Below, piece after piece: positions 49,701 to 59,800 of a DNA stretch of 64,000 bases. Within the stretch, counting starts at the first letter, position 1, and each line of letters starts with the position of its first letter. Made by a program: the position numbers and the translations under genes. The notes under the pieces are model-generated. The model did no database searches. It saw nothing but the letters and a program-made list of their open reading frames with translations, and was not told the DNA's origin. Source of the DNA: Nemopilema nomurai (taxonomy: Eukaryota; Cnidaria; Scyphozoa; Rhizostomeae; Rhizostomatidae); assembly GCA_003864495.1 (NCBI GenBank), contig ML133496.1, positions 1,951,631 through 2,015,630 on the forward strand. Direction: 5' to 3'.

Positions 49701-52402
49701 AATCACCTGAATGGAATCTTTTCATAACAACGCTAGAATTTTCTTTGGAATTGTCTTGAACTCATTGATTCCTATTCCACGGCTCTTGAAATGTCACGAT
49801 GAAGCATAAACTCGGTACACGAAGAGACAAAAACTCACTTCTTGCCGAGATCCGATCTCATCCTCTACATTCATAATACTCTGAGGGCTGAGACCTGTAA
49901 GATTGGCTGCAAGAAGAAACTGCTCCACTGCAATAAACACTGCAATGTGCTCTGGGTACCAGACTCACCATGCAAAAAAATGGAGTCTGGTACCCAGGGT
50001 AGCCGCCATGTTGGTTGCCTTCTGATTATTACGTATCGTTTTGTGTTGACTCATCTTGGCGCGGTTTCAGAGCATTTTGATTGGTTGCTGATAATCCTGC
50101 GAACTTCAACTGTGCGCACAAAAACATCGGTGTACGCATGCACACCCATTTTATCGATCGCAGAAAGTCGCATGCGCAGCAAAATCCATGGAATAGGAAT
50201 GAGTCTTTAAGATGCGTGCAGGCGACACCCTTTGCTCAAAGCAAACGCTCTTAAATATTTAGGAGCGCAATAACTACAGCTTTTCTCAAAACCATACTTT
50301 CCCTCCGATTTTGACGGGGTTAGAAAGTTAATCCTGGAGAACTGAAGAACCTTTCGGGTTTGTTTCGAGTTGAACAAATTGAAAAGTCGATTCTTGAAAA
50401 CTGGGAAACGACGGTCATATTCAGTCCCACTTTTAGCTTGATTCTGGCAAATTTGCAAATGAACGAAGCATTAAATTTTTGAAATAAATATTTATACTTA
50501 CATCTATCTTATTTGCATACCGCATCTTATGTAGGACATCCACTTGTTCACGCGTGTCTGGGAAAGCTCTGATCAGCGAATACTCCCTGAAAAACGATGC
50601 AGCTTAAACCACGGTTTTTATGGCAGCCTAACAGATGTATTACAATGACACACAAAGGGGGCCGGGGCGGGGCAAGGGGAGTTCACAAATCATAACCTGA
50701 GTTCCAGACCCCAAACTTATTCAGATAGCAAAAGACTATCTGGAGTCTGGGGCCCAGTCTAACATGTCACGATACCTTCATTCAAATTAGGCCATTCCTG
50801 TCCTGCGTTAGTTACATTCACATCTAAGTCTCATCGAAGAGAGGCAGAAAACATTTCCCCGTTGGCTAGTGATTAGGAGGCTGTCACATAATGGTCCCTC
50901 CCAGCGTATTGTGTCTCTTGTACCAAGAGAACATACAAAGAGCTACATTTTAAACAGATAGCCCCTCAATATTATCTTGCTTGTATGCACTCTTCTTTGT
51001 TTTTGATTGAAAGAAACTGCATCTCGTAGAAGTAGCAGGGTAGTCCTTCTCACTAAATCTTAACAGCACGCCTGACTCCACAAATGTAAAGCAGGCGGCA
51101 AAATAGAAGTTGTCGACTTTTAGAGGTTGAAGTAAGGATCAGGCTTTGAGTCTATTGAGTGTTAACCAATCAGCTTATTTTTGATATTGACACCCGCTTG
51201 ACCCCCTGCTTACAGTTGGTGTACCTCGTATCAACTCGGAGATTGACGAGTCCCTTTCAAAATGAAAGCTCATCTCTGATCAATGCCTGGTTGTGCTTTC
51301 ACGGTGTCTCATACTGTCTAAGTGTCCGAATAAGTGATTTTTTCTCTTCAATTTCCTATCTGGATTTCTTTTCCAGGGTGGGCTTACAGCATAAAGGCAA
51401 TCTCAGGTGATTGGTCACGTGGTTACCGGCGTGATTCATATAACTCTTTAAGCTGGGTTTTTATTCCTGATGCACCCACCATTAAAAGACAATCGGTCAC
51501 GTGTGCAAAATCTAGTAGAAAAGCAACTCTTCAAACCGCCAGAGAACCAAACCTAAACTCATGAAACCTCAGTCGTAAAGTCAAGGCTTTTAAAGATTGC
51601 GTTCGGGATGGACATTTTTAAGAAATTCTTATGAGACTTCTTCTGAAAATTGGTATTTCATGAAAACTAGAATGATTGGTGGCCTCGTTTGTTAATTAAC
51701 AATATGGAAAAAGAATTGAATCGATTGGCAAGGGGAGATCACCTTTCTCCAAAACCAGTAGCCTCACCCCAAATCACACCCATTTTCGAAAAAAGTCGAC
51801 GCGTAAAGACAGAAAAGCACATTTACGTACCCCCGTCTACATTAATCAGAATCTTTCATGTTTCACCTTTTCGTTAAACACCATCTTCAAAAAGACGGTT
51901 GCTTGGAGTCTTTCAATAGTCTTTTAATCAAACATACTGTTGTGAAATAATTACCGAATAAAAGAAAGGGAAGTTCTTAAACCACTCACTTGTTTGCTTC
52001 GACTCGATAAAACGGCTAATTTTCAAATACTCCAGCCCTATATAAATTTTTACTTACTTTTCGTAAGAAATTTGCTGGAGACCTCTTTGACTATCAAATT
52101 ATCACTAACAAATATTCAATAAAATATCATCTAATGAAATATTTCGTTAATAATGATTTAATAAAAACCAATAAACTCTTACAGTTACACAGAGGATTAC
52201 AACCAAATTATAGCACGTTTCGATTGATCATTCTTAACATAAAACATCATCCGCGTGGAATCGAATCTCAAATAACAACGAATATAAAAATTTCGTCACA
52301 TCTACTCCAATACCTGTAATTCCGAGTGGAATTCGACGGTGCTGCATTGGCCTGGCAAGCCACCAGTAGCAAGACGAGAAGCATGTTTACATTGGCCTCC
52401 AT
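37754..52402 (-). CDS. Secreted M14A zinc carboxypeptidase precursor (CPA/CPB type), 10 exons
   Basis: Exons: 52402-52314, 50586-50502, 48670-48467, 48124-48023, 47461-47357, 45243-45133, 44697-44604, 39495-39293, 38747-38663, 37968-37754; 1293 nt, 430 residues (family about 420). All joins keep phase. Seen: signal peptide (1-20, ends ANA); propeptide with VEFWKP and DVWV; catalytic domain with zinc ligands H179 and E182 in THGREW and H308 in VDVHTF; R238; N255-R256 in DLNRNF; C249 and C272, as for the conserved disulphide; Y360; general base E383 in YGVELM. The S1' specificity position (bovine CPA residue 255) is T367 in GDSTDW, where CPA has Ile and CPB Asp. Known: removes C-terminal residues from peptides after propeptide cleavage. 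Specificity is unclear from Thr. Intron 7 contains BLOC1S5 and the aldo-keto reductase gene. Confidence 0.93.
40779..41219 (-). CDS. BLOC1S5: BLOC-1 complex subunit 5 (Muted), single exon
   Basis: Seen: an uninterrupted 146-residue ORF. The ATG at 41219 was chosen because its context is strong (acaaagATGg); the frame stays open further upstream, but only to non-ATG codons. The N-terminal third carries IHSRMFNHRAAMNGEIKHF and IKEFESRRGNREVKRL, closely matching human BLOC1S5 (IHSRLLDHR..., FVKEFEEKRGLRE). The rest is charged alpha-helix with coiled-coil character up to EEEN. Known: subunit of BLOC-1, which sorts cargo from endosomes to lysosome-related organelles and binds partners through coiled coils. 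The gene is nested on the same strand inside carboxypeptidase intron 7 and is head to head with the aldo-keto reductase. A TTTATT at 40625 (AATAAA on this strand) could be its poly(A) signal. Being intronless, it might be a retrocopy, but the frame is intact. Confidence 0.86.
   Translation of the reverse strand: MAKSDLGKDLLLIHSRMFNHRAAMNGEIKHFIKEFESRRGNREVKRLQEVATNASKIDHCLPECVELSSRLAVLGEEISKATEYATAILDRESAEEVVRKQNEEKREAEWNVFIREIEIAKHDVEKRHRERIMELKQANQQHEEEN
41220..41554. promoter_or_regulatory. Shared bidirectional promoter region
   Basis: Only 335 bp separate the start codons of BLOC1S5 (minus) and the aldo-keto reductase (plus). Both transcripts must start here, unless an upstream non-coding exon exists. 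No TATA box stands out. Confidence 0.55.
41555..43661 (+). CDS. ER-lumen aldo-keto reductase with signal peptide and HDEL, 2 exons
   Basis: Exons 41555-41870 and 42535-43661 join in phase (1443 nt, 480 residues). Seen: signal peptide MHLTSICAVVFLAFIGRSLA; an extension of about 155 residues with no domain I recognise, containing an acidic CGKGDC and a Lys-rich helix; then an aldo-keto reductase barrel from about residue 175 (RIGFGTWQM). The catalytic tetrad is complete: D215 and Y220 in HLDTAQSYENE, K250 in LVTKL, H284 in YMLHGPE. VGISNF and the NADP(H) motif PKSKSADRIKEN (415-426) are intact. The chain ends SMHDEL-stop. Family knowledge: AKRs reduce aldehydes and ketones with NADPH and are usually cytosolic. 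Signal peptide plus HDEL imply an ER-resident enzyme; this is inference. The substrate is unknown. The gene is nested antisense in a carboxypeptidase intron. Confidence 0.9.
43969..43974 (+). terminator. Candidate poly(A) signal of the aldo-keto reductase gene
   Basis: AATAAA about 310 nt after the stop codon, in an AT-rich stretch. This is the first clear hexamer I noticed downstream. Confidence 0.45.
45330..45478. repeat. Dispersed repeat family B, copy 1
   Basis: It shares the pattern AGGACC(G/A)(C/T)ATTTACG...AAAGTTGATG(G/A)GGCCCC followed by CAACAGCACTT with 54550-54780. It lies in carboxypeptidase intron 5. Confidence 0.6.
48730..48900. repeat. Dispersed repeat family A, copy 2 (carboxypeptidase intron)
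   Basis: Contains TTTTGTCAGCGTTTCGTCATTTTC, split here by variants, with GGTTGCATAC and CAGTATGCGAACGCTGG, the same order as the 19740-19930 block. Confidence 0.5.
49343..49425. repeat. ~41-bp direct tandem duplication
   Basis: The unit beginning CAGAATTCTGAAGAAATAGG and running through CGCGGATATCCCTTCTGATTA is repeated twice back to back without change, so it is a recent duplication. It lies in carboxypeptidase intron 2. Confidence 0.9.
49952..49997. repeat. Perfect 15-bp inverted repeat hairpin
   Basis: CTGGGTACCAGACTC at 49952-49966 is exactly reverse-complemented at 49983-49997, with a 16-nt A-rich loop. It is related in sequence to the hairpin at 15546-15638. Confidence 0.9.
50696..50758. 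repeat. Imperfect inverted repeat of the same hairpin family
   Basis: CCTGAGTTCCAGACCCC pairs imperfectly with TGGAGTCTGGGGCCCAG, with an inner stem GATAG...CTATC. Third member of the GGGTNCCAGACTC group. Confidence 0.6.
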
Positions 52403-53432
52403 ACTGCCTCTCTTCACGCAATGGGTTTCACAGCGAAGAGATGTTATTGTGGATTGCTCTTGCTTCAGGCAATACCGGAAGGGAACTCACATGACGTCAG
52501 GATCGACGTGTCCATGGAGGACGGACCCATTTCCGGGTCAACTCAGTTTGCACTGACAACACGTCGACTATTTGCCGCATTGTTTTGGCAGCTTTGTGGT
52601 TAATGGGCAAGTTTCACCAAGCTCCTTCGCAAGGCTCTGTACGCGCCTTCCCATCTCATTCAACTCCTTTCTATATAATTCAAGCATTCAAACAAAGAGA
52701 TAGGAATATAGACTTCTTGCGAAGAGAAGCTGTCAACATCCTTATGAAATAGGAGCCCCGTAAATCTATTCAAAAAGCGTTTCAGCTGTAGCAAGACAAG
52801 CCTATAATTAGCTGTAGCAAGATGTTGATATGAGTAAGACAGAAATTAAAAAATTTCTTCTCCCTACTTTTAACGACCGAATGAATCTCTCGTGTAATTT
52901 TATCTTAAATTGTGATGGGAATAGGAGTATTTCCCCCTTAGTGTAAAATGGGCTATTCTTTTCAACTCAAAATGGGGGGGGGGGCAAAAATTGCGTTGGA
53001 AGTGTACCTATTTGCGGGTTCAATCTTACTGCACCAAATACTGAAAATAGGCAAAAGGAAGTCGATGGGCGATAAATAAATCCTTTTGAGAAGGATGCCT
53101 AAAGAAACACACCCGGAAAAGAGGGAAAAGTTGCTTGTTAATAACCTCAAAGCGTACAGCACAATAACGAATTTTTGAGGCCCCCCTATAGTAGTAGCTT
53201 GTGGTTTTCATCAGAGGGGGCACCGGGAATGTTTCTAAGGAAATATGCATCAAAGTAATCTTTTGAGTGACTGGGGAAAAATAGGACATTTGTCTTAAAA
53301 ACTGTCATTTTTGGGTATAAAGGGGATTTTGAACATTTTTCCAGAGAACAATGTAGCACGGACCCCTGTGGAGTATCGTCCAATTCTCCTTTGCACATTC
53401 GCAGCCAGAACGAGGCAACAAATGGCGGGAGG
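52403..53432. promoter_or_regulatory. Divergent intergenic region (carboxypeptidase / UQCC5-UQCC6)
   Basis: About 1.0 kb between the carboxypeptidase start codon (minus) and the SMIM4 start (plus), so it should contain both promoters. Minus-strand ORFs at 53026-53548 lack motifs and overlap the SMIM4 exon. Confidence 0.5.
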
Positions 53433-53448
53433 ATGTTGCAGAAGTTAG
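53422..53448 (+). promoter_or_regulatory. Overlapping upstream ORF ahead of SMIM4
   Basis: An ATG at 53422 opens an eight-codon ORF (MAGGCCRS-stop, stop at 53446-53448) in another frame. It overlaps the SMIM4 start at 53433. Its context (acaaATGg) lacks a purine at -3, so leaky scanning is plausible. Confidence 0.45.
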
Positions 53449-54250
53449 GACCGTATAAATATCTGCCCTTTTTCTTCTTTCTTGGAGGAGCGATTGAGCT
53501 TTTTATGATTAAAGTTAGGGTTGGAAAGGAAACTTTTTGTAAGTTCAATATTTTCCACTACGCTTTTTGCAGTAGCTTACCTCACGTATCATTTAATGAC
53601 ATTACGTAATACGAAAACTTGAAAACATATCAGCTGTGTTCGTACTGGCGTATATGTTTAGCTCGTTTAGCTCATGTTCGCCTTCTGTTTTTGCCTAACT
53701 AGAGTGTTGGAATGCTTCTCTAGAATAACAGTGTCTGTTTTTTCCCGCTTGGCCAGATCTCAGTTGAGCAAACTGAGACAAGTTCAACTGTGACATAATA
53801 TTTCCAAGGCATCCAAATATCTATCCTCGCAAATATTACAACTAGCCTTGCTTCAAAAGCTTTGTACCACAAACAGTTAATTTATGGCTGAAATTAATTG
53901 AAATTTTTTGCTGACCCATAAGTTCTTTGGATACAATAAATAATGAGGGCAATAGGTTAGTCTAATGGGCTAGTCCAATGTTTGGAGATTGTGCTGTTTG
54001 ATACCAGTCATCCCGGGCCCTATTATTCATGTCCCTATTATGTCTCAGCCAACTTATTTTCAGCCTAGGTCTGTCCCTGGTTAAGGGAATTAAAACTTAA
54101 CCACTGACAAGGCATATTGATATGAGCACCTTTTACTAATATAATGTTTAACTTGTTCTTTATTATTTCTCAGATGACACAGCAATCAGACTTGAAGCTG
54201 AGAAGCGTAAAGCTACTACTGAAAACGAGGAACCAATAACAAATACATAG
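53433..54250 (+). CDS. UQCC5: SMIM4/UQCC5 orthologue, complex III assembly factor (first cistron)
   Basis: Exons 53433-53538 and 54174-54250 join in phase, giving 60 residues. Seen: GPYKYLPFFFFLGGAIEL then FMIKVRVGKETFYD, matching human SMIM4 (YRFLPFFFVLGG..., MIKVRVGQETFYD) across one membrane helix, then a charged tail. The Tyr of ETFYD is made across the splice, which supports the join. The start is the first in-frame ATG (A at -3). The frame is open further upstream, so a 5' coding exon giving a longer Arg-rich N-terminus, as in human, cannot be excluded. Known: an inner-mitochondrial-membrane microprotein needed for complex III (cytochrome b) assembly. Its stop is 9 nt before the Brawnin ATG in the same exon. 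Confidence 0.9.
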
Positions 54251-54259
54251 TTGTCCAAA

Positions 54260-55646
54260 ATGCCAGGGGGTACTTCTTGGAGAAAGTATGTCATCTTCAT
54301 GGCCAGTAGTATTGGTGCAATGTTTGCTGGATCCTCAGTTGTTCACTATTACTATAAGCCTAATCTTGTAAGTACATAGTATGTATTTTGGCACTATTTC
54401 TAATTGGCTTGCTATTTTTGTGAAACACTTGGTGTTAATTGATAACAGTAAACATCAAATGCTAATTGGCCTAAACCTTCAAGCAAACTCTTAAAGCAAA
54501 GAATGCCACCACTTGAATTTTTCCAAAGCAATCCAATATAGTACTTAATTTCTAAGACAAATTAGGACCATATTTACGGATGTTGAGGCCATAGGTTCAA
54601 AGTTGATGAGGCCCCTTAAAATCTACCAAATTATTTTTCGTCAGGCTACTCAATTTGTCAACAGCACTTTGTATATGCTTCACAAAATTTTACACCGGGG
54701 CCCCCTAAAATTAAAAACCTCAGGGGGCCCCTTGACCTGGGTAAATGTAGGTCCATGGGTAAAACTGAGGCAGGTTTCTCGCGTAGGCCCATGACACAGG
54801 TTTCATAAAGAATGAAGATAGCTTTATCACATAACATTGATGAAATCAACAATCCTTTTTCTAACATGTTTTTCCTTAATGAAATGTGTTAACAGAGGAG
54901 AGTGATTTGAATACATAGCTAATAGATTAGTAACAAATGAGCTGAAACCTTTGAGATAAAAATACACTAACCTTTCTGAAGCAAGTTATTACAGTTCTGA
55001 TGGCATCATCAATTCCTTTAATCTCTATTTTGTTATTTTGTTAATTCTTGATAGCAGGATTCTTGATAGACCAAACAATACTTATATACTGTTTTTATTG
55101 TAAGATTTAAAAAAAATAAACAACTGAATAAGGTATATGTTTATAACTGTTATACTGTTGTTATCAATTAAGTATTAGTTCAGATTGAAAAGTGACTTGA
55201 ATTAAAATGCCATTCAGTGCTACGGAAGCATAACTAATGTTAAGGTTGCTATCTCAAGTAAGTGCCGAAGAGTGATCAAAAGCATTTTTTAAAAGACTAT
55301 GCTTCAAAATTTTACATCCCTTATGTAATAGCCAAATCAAAGACAATGTGAATCAAATTTTCACATTGAAAGATTTTGTTTAGTTTGGATGATAGAGTTC
55401 TGCTTTTTCAAAGTAGATAAATTTTCAATTACATGTTAAGGATTTATACCACATTTTGTCCCTAGTTAACTTAACTCATTGCAATCCACTTCTAATCAAT
55501 TAGGATACCAGAAAGTCAATGCTTAACATAATCTTATCATAATCTTTTCTTAGGAAATTCCAAGTGAGCCCATAGATCTTACACAGGAAGAATACAACTC
55601 AATGATATCATTAAAAGAAAACAAAGATATTCAAAGGACAAGGTAG
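54260..55646 (+). CDS. UQCC6: Brawnin/UQCC6 orthologue, complex III assembly factor (second cistron)
   Basis: Exons 54260-54367 and 55554-55646 join in phase, giving 66 residues (human 71). Seen: MPGGTSWRKYVIFMASSIGA then FAGSSVVHYYYKPNLEIP, matching human Brawnin (MPAGVPWSTYL..., CAGAEVVHRYYRPDLTIPEIP): one N-terminal membrane helix followed by a hydrophilic tail ending QRTR. The ATG has AAA at -3 to -1. Known: inner-membrane microprotein required for complex III assembly. It lies 9 nt after the SMIM4 stop within one exon and in the same frame, so no separate promoter or splice acceptor lies between the two ORFs. Translation would need reinitiation or leaky scanning on a shared mRNA, unless a transcript starts inside the upstream intron. 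Confidence 0.92.
54550..54780. repeat. Dispersed repeat family B, copy 2 (Brawnin intron)
   Basis: Matches 45330-45478 (ATTTACG, AAAGTTGATGAGGCCCC, CAACAGCACTT) and extends into GGGGCCCCCT-rich sequence. It lies in the intron between the two Brawnin coding exons. Confidence 0.6.
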
Positions 55647-56858
55647 CAAAGATCAATTCCAAAAAGTTGATGAGTGAGTTTACTGAATGGAGACTTTTAG
55701 TTCTGAGCTTACATAAAAGCTTATTGATGAATGAATTTATCTATACTTTTTGCTACAATTTATTTCCATCATTTTTGGTATCAGGAAAATGATGATGGTG
55801 TTTAAAATATTTATGAATGAAGTACTGATTTATAGCTACTGCTGTTCTAAAAAATATTGTCATTTTCCAAGTGGATCTCACATGCCTATACACCTAAGTC
55901 TACACAATCAAGTGTACTTTTTAGATAGATGCACATTAAAAGATACATGCATCTTTGGTGCATGTGAAATTCTACCCTTAGGGAAATCCTTTTCTTTTTC
56001 AATAAACAAGGTTTCCTGGAGAAAAATTACATTGAGATATGAGATGAACAAAGAATTTATATTTGTGTTTCCAATAATTGAAAGATTGAAAACTATTTTT
56101 CTTTCTTAAATAATACTGTTGTTTAAGTTTTTTCTGTTTAAAAGCTAGTAACACATTCAACTTAAATCATATCATACATGTAGTTATAAAATTTGAGATT
56201 ATGTTTTGGATTGAAATATGTTGGGAAAGCTATATCTAAGAAAAAATCAATATTGAACATGTGTACCAAAAATATATTAGAAACATCAACAAATTAATTT
56301 TCGTCAGGCAAATATAGAATAGATAACACATTTAAATTGTGTTTGCAGATAACACTTATAAAAAACAGTAACTGCTCTTTCACAAGAACAAAACATGGCC
56401 CAAAGCAAAAAGGCAGCTAGAAACATTAACAACTTGTGTAAAATTTTAAGTTAAGAACTCGTTGGAATACTTAGTATGCTATCTCAATTCTTTATAAACA
56501 AATCAGATTCAAATGACAGTTAAAAAAGTTGAAGCAGATTATTAGAGTGGGATCGGTCATTCAAAGTAGTTTTCTGTAGTAACAATTTTAAAAACAAGTA
56601 AAAACCATAATTTGCTATCTCAAAGATGATTGTTTTCAAGTTTCTTGTGAAGGGAAATCTTTACCTACCTTGTCAAATATATTTCCTATCTTGGATTTCA
56701 TCATTAATGATCAATCTTATGCAGAAAACTATCTTGTAAAAAGGTATTTCTATCAAATGTTATTATTTACAAAAATCATTTGCTAGCTAGTTGGAAATAT
56801 CCTCAATCTTCTGTTTACTAACATTTTGCACTGATAGGCCAATACAAAACTACTTGTT
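55647..56858. other. Convergent intergenic region
   Basis: This is the tail-to-tail gap between the UQCC5-UQCC6 unit and the large minus-strand gene. AATAAA at 56001 is a possible poly(A) signal for the plus-strand transcript. No coding exon is supported. Confidence 0.55.
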
Positions 56859-59800
56859 CTATGACTTTTTTCTACTCTTCATTACATCCTCAATAACAAT
56901 ACGAATTTCTTTCATTTGTAATTGATCAATCAAACCCTTCTGTCTTTCATTATTTTCTTTAGATTCTAGAACATTTTCCAGGCTTTTGTTGTTCTTTTCC
57001 ATGCCCTTGATCTCCCCATCATGGCCTGAATCAGCTAATTTTATTCTTTTCATACTCTCAAACTTTTCTTCAATTGCTCTTTTCATTCTCATTCTAACGA
57101 GCTGGTCAATATATAAAGGCCTCTTGTTTTCACCCATTTCTTTGCTGATAACATTCTCTTTAAGGCACATGACCCTTTCTTCAGTCCTAACTGTGCTGTC
57201 AGACAAGGTACTCACCGGTTCTTCTGAGGTTCCAACTAAAACCCCTACACTATCACGACAATGAGTTCTCATGTAATCAATTCGCTGAACAGCATTTTCA
57301 AGTCCAAGAAGCTGATGAAATTCTTGATTATCAGGGTCTGGTAGTATTGGCCAAGGCTTTTTCTTCCTATTAAAAAGGACAAACTGATTCTCCAGAGCTC
57401 CAAAACGAATCTTAAATAACGAATCTGATGATGCAAGCGGATATTTTGCAGTTATTTCGTTCACAATATTTGTTCGGTCTTTATCGTCATCATTATCATT
57501 TCTAGTTGACAAAGCAAGTTCAATCCTAGCTTCATTTTGCAATTTGACTTTTGATGATTTCGTGAGCCAAAATGGAGATGTGTCATAGGTTTCTGGTAGT
57601 GCTTCCTTGGTTCTTCTTTGATGCAATTCCGATTCTGCTGGCCTTGGTAAGATAGAGACTTGTTTTTTTGTTGAAAGGGATGCCAATATCTTATTTGGAT
57701 GCGATATGGGTGTAGCAGAATTCAGTCCCCCACCAGAATTCCCGTTTGGTGCAGTTTTCTTTGTTATATTTTTTACGGCTTTGTGATCATGTGGCTTGCT
57801 TGGAAGCACTCCCGTAGTCTTCATGGGACCGCCAAGAACTGGCAGCCCTACGGGATTAGAAGATACTGCAAAGTTTAGTATCCGGTTCGATGCAAGATGG
57901 TCAACCAACTTTTCAATTTGTGGAATTTGCGATTTCTGTGGTAAACGCAGAGGTATTGTATAATTCAAACTGGCGCCAGGTATACTGGTATTATTATTAT
58001 TCTGCTTTGGTGCACATTGTATTGGTGTTAGTGGTGGAGGATCTTTGGAATTTGGACCATTGTTGCTTGACGTTCCAACTGGCACGTCAGTGTCAATAAA
58101 AAAAGAACCAGGCAAGTCTGAGTTGTTGGCAACAGGCATAAGAGCGAACTTTCCATTTTCCTGGATCAGAATTACTTTTTGGTATGTTGAAGGCAATTTT
58201 GGTTTTGGTTTAATATTTGCCGGTGTAGAATGCATGCAGCCATTTGTTAGAGTTGCCTTACAAGGTGGGCGGCCTACTTTTCCCTTCAGCTTGCCTGATG
58301 CCTGCTCTGTTAACTTACTAGGTGCAACACCCGTGTGAATGTTTGTGTGTTTAGAGGAATTTTCATGCATGGTGCTATTTGGTATTGTTGTTTGAAGAAA
58401 AGAGGAAGAAACGACATGTGACACTTCCGTCTTCGAAGTTGGCTGATTGGATTTTGACTGGTTTACTATAGGGCTGCTGGAATTGCCATTGTTCGAACTA
58501 TTGCACATCAACGACTTGGCTTTAGCCAGCGTTTTGATAAGTCCTTGCCGTTGGTCGATGCTTAACGCAGTGAACTGTCCTTCTCTTGGCACACTTGGTG
58601 GACCAATGGGAATATTGGCTCTTGCTGATGGCAACCCGGCCAAAGACCGTACACTGATTATCTTTGGCAAAGTCATGGGGAGTGTTTTGTCATCTGCCAC
58701 TCTCTTTGGCTGCTCATCTGGCTTTCCATGAGTCGGTGCTTCTGGTTGGCACAATGGAGTTGACCCTAACACCACTGGATTTAAAACAAATGATGTAGTT
58801 GATTTTGGGTTTGCAATTGGAATCTCTTTTATGCTAGGGTTCTGAAAATTTGAAAGTGGCAAAAAAAGGTTAGTAGCGTTTGGAAACGCGACTTGCGATT
58901 GCTTTAGTCGATAAGCTACAGCGGACTGTACGTGTAACGAAGTTGTTGTAGATGCTGGATTGTTTTGCTTGACTGGTGCATTCAAAGTTTTAGTAGCACT
59001 GCTTTGACCTCCAGTAGTAGTAGCGAGAACATTGCTTGATACTGGTGCTGTGGCATTTGATATGGCATTAGTCTTTGGAGCGGACGCCTCTTCCTCGGTT
59101 TTTCTAGTCGGAGGAGATGATAACTGCCTTTCTGATGAACAAGCCGATCTGGGCAATGTAGAAGATGTGTCTGAAATCTGTGACCTAGTCTCATGCGTGT
59201 TTGTTGGGCTCTTGATCCCTTGATACACATATTGTACAGTTCCTCCTTGTATCTTCAAGTCAGTTCTGGAATTTCCTTTTAGTTGCAGTGACTCAAAATG
59301 TTTACTACATTGCGTTGTTGTCACACCATATGAAGACTCTTGATTGTTTTGGCTAGGCCTGGCTTCTCCCATTCCATCTCCCACAGGTAGTGTATCTGAA
59401 TTCACTTTCTTGCCAGGTACCTCGCTGCCACTATTTGATTGGACGTTTTCCGGGTCCCTCGTTACCATTTTGTCAGCACTTTCTTTATCTTTGTCTCTTC
59501 TTATCATTTCAATTTTCTTTTCTTGTTTTTTGATAAGCTCTCTAAGGCGCTGGATATTTTGTTCCCGTATGTTCAAACTTTGATGTCTACTTCCTTTGGT
59601 AATAGCCTCCACGGGTTTTGACGGCCCAGTGGCGGAAATTTCTTTCTCAGCTTGAATATCAGCTCGCATCTTTTTAGTAATAACTTGGACACTTTTATCG
59701 ACTAAGGTAACAGGTCCCTTTGGAGTTGTTTTCAATCGGGATGGTCCCTCTTGGCACATAATTTTAACCGACACTTTCATTGTCACTGTTTCCCTTGGTC

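Noticed and set aside
53026..53548. Minus-strand ORFs of 87-120 aa
   Set aside because: No splice or motif support; they overlap the SMIM4 exon antisense.
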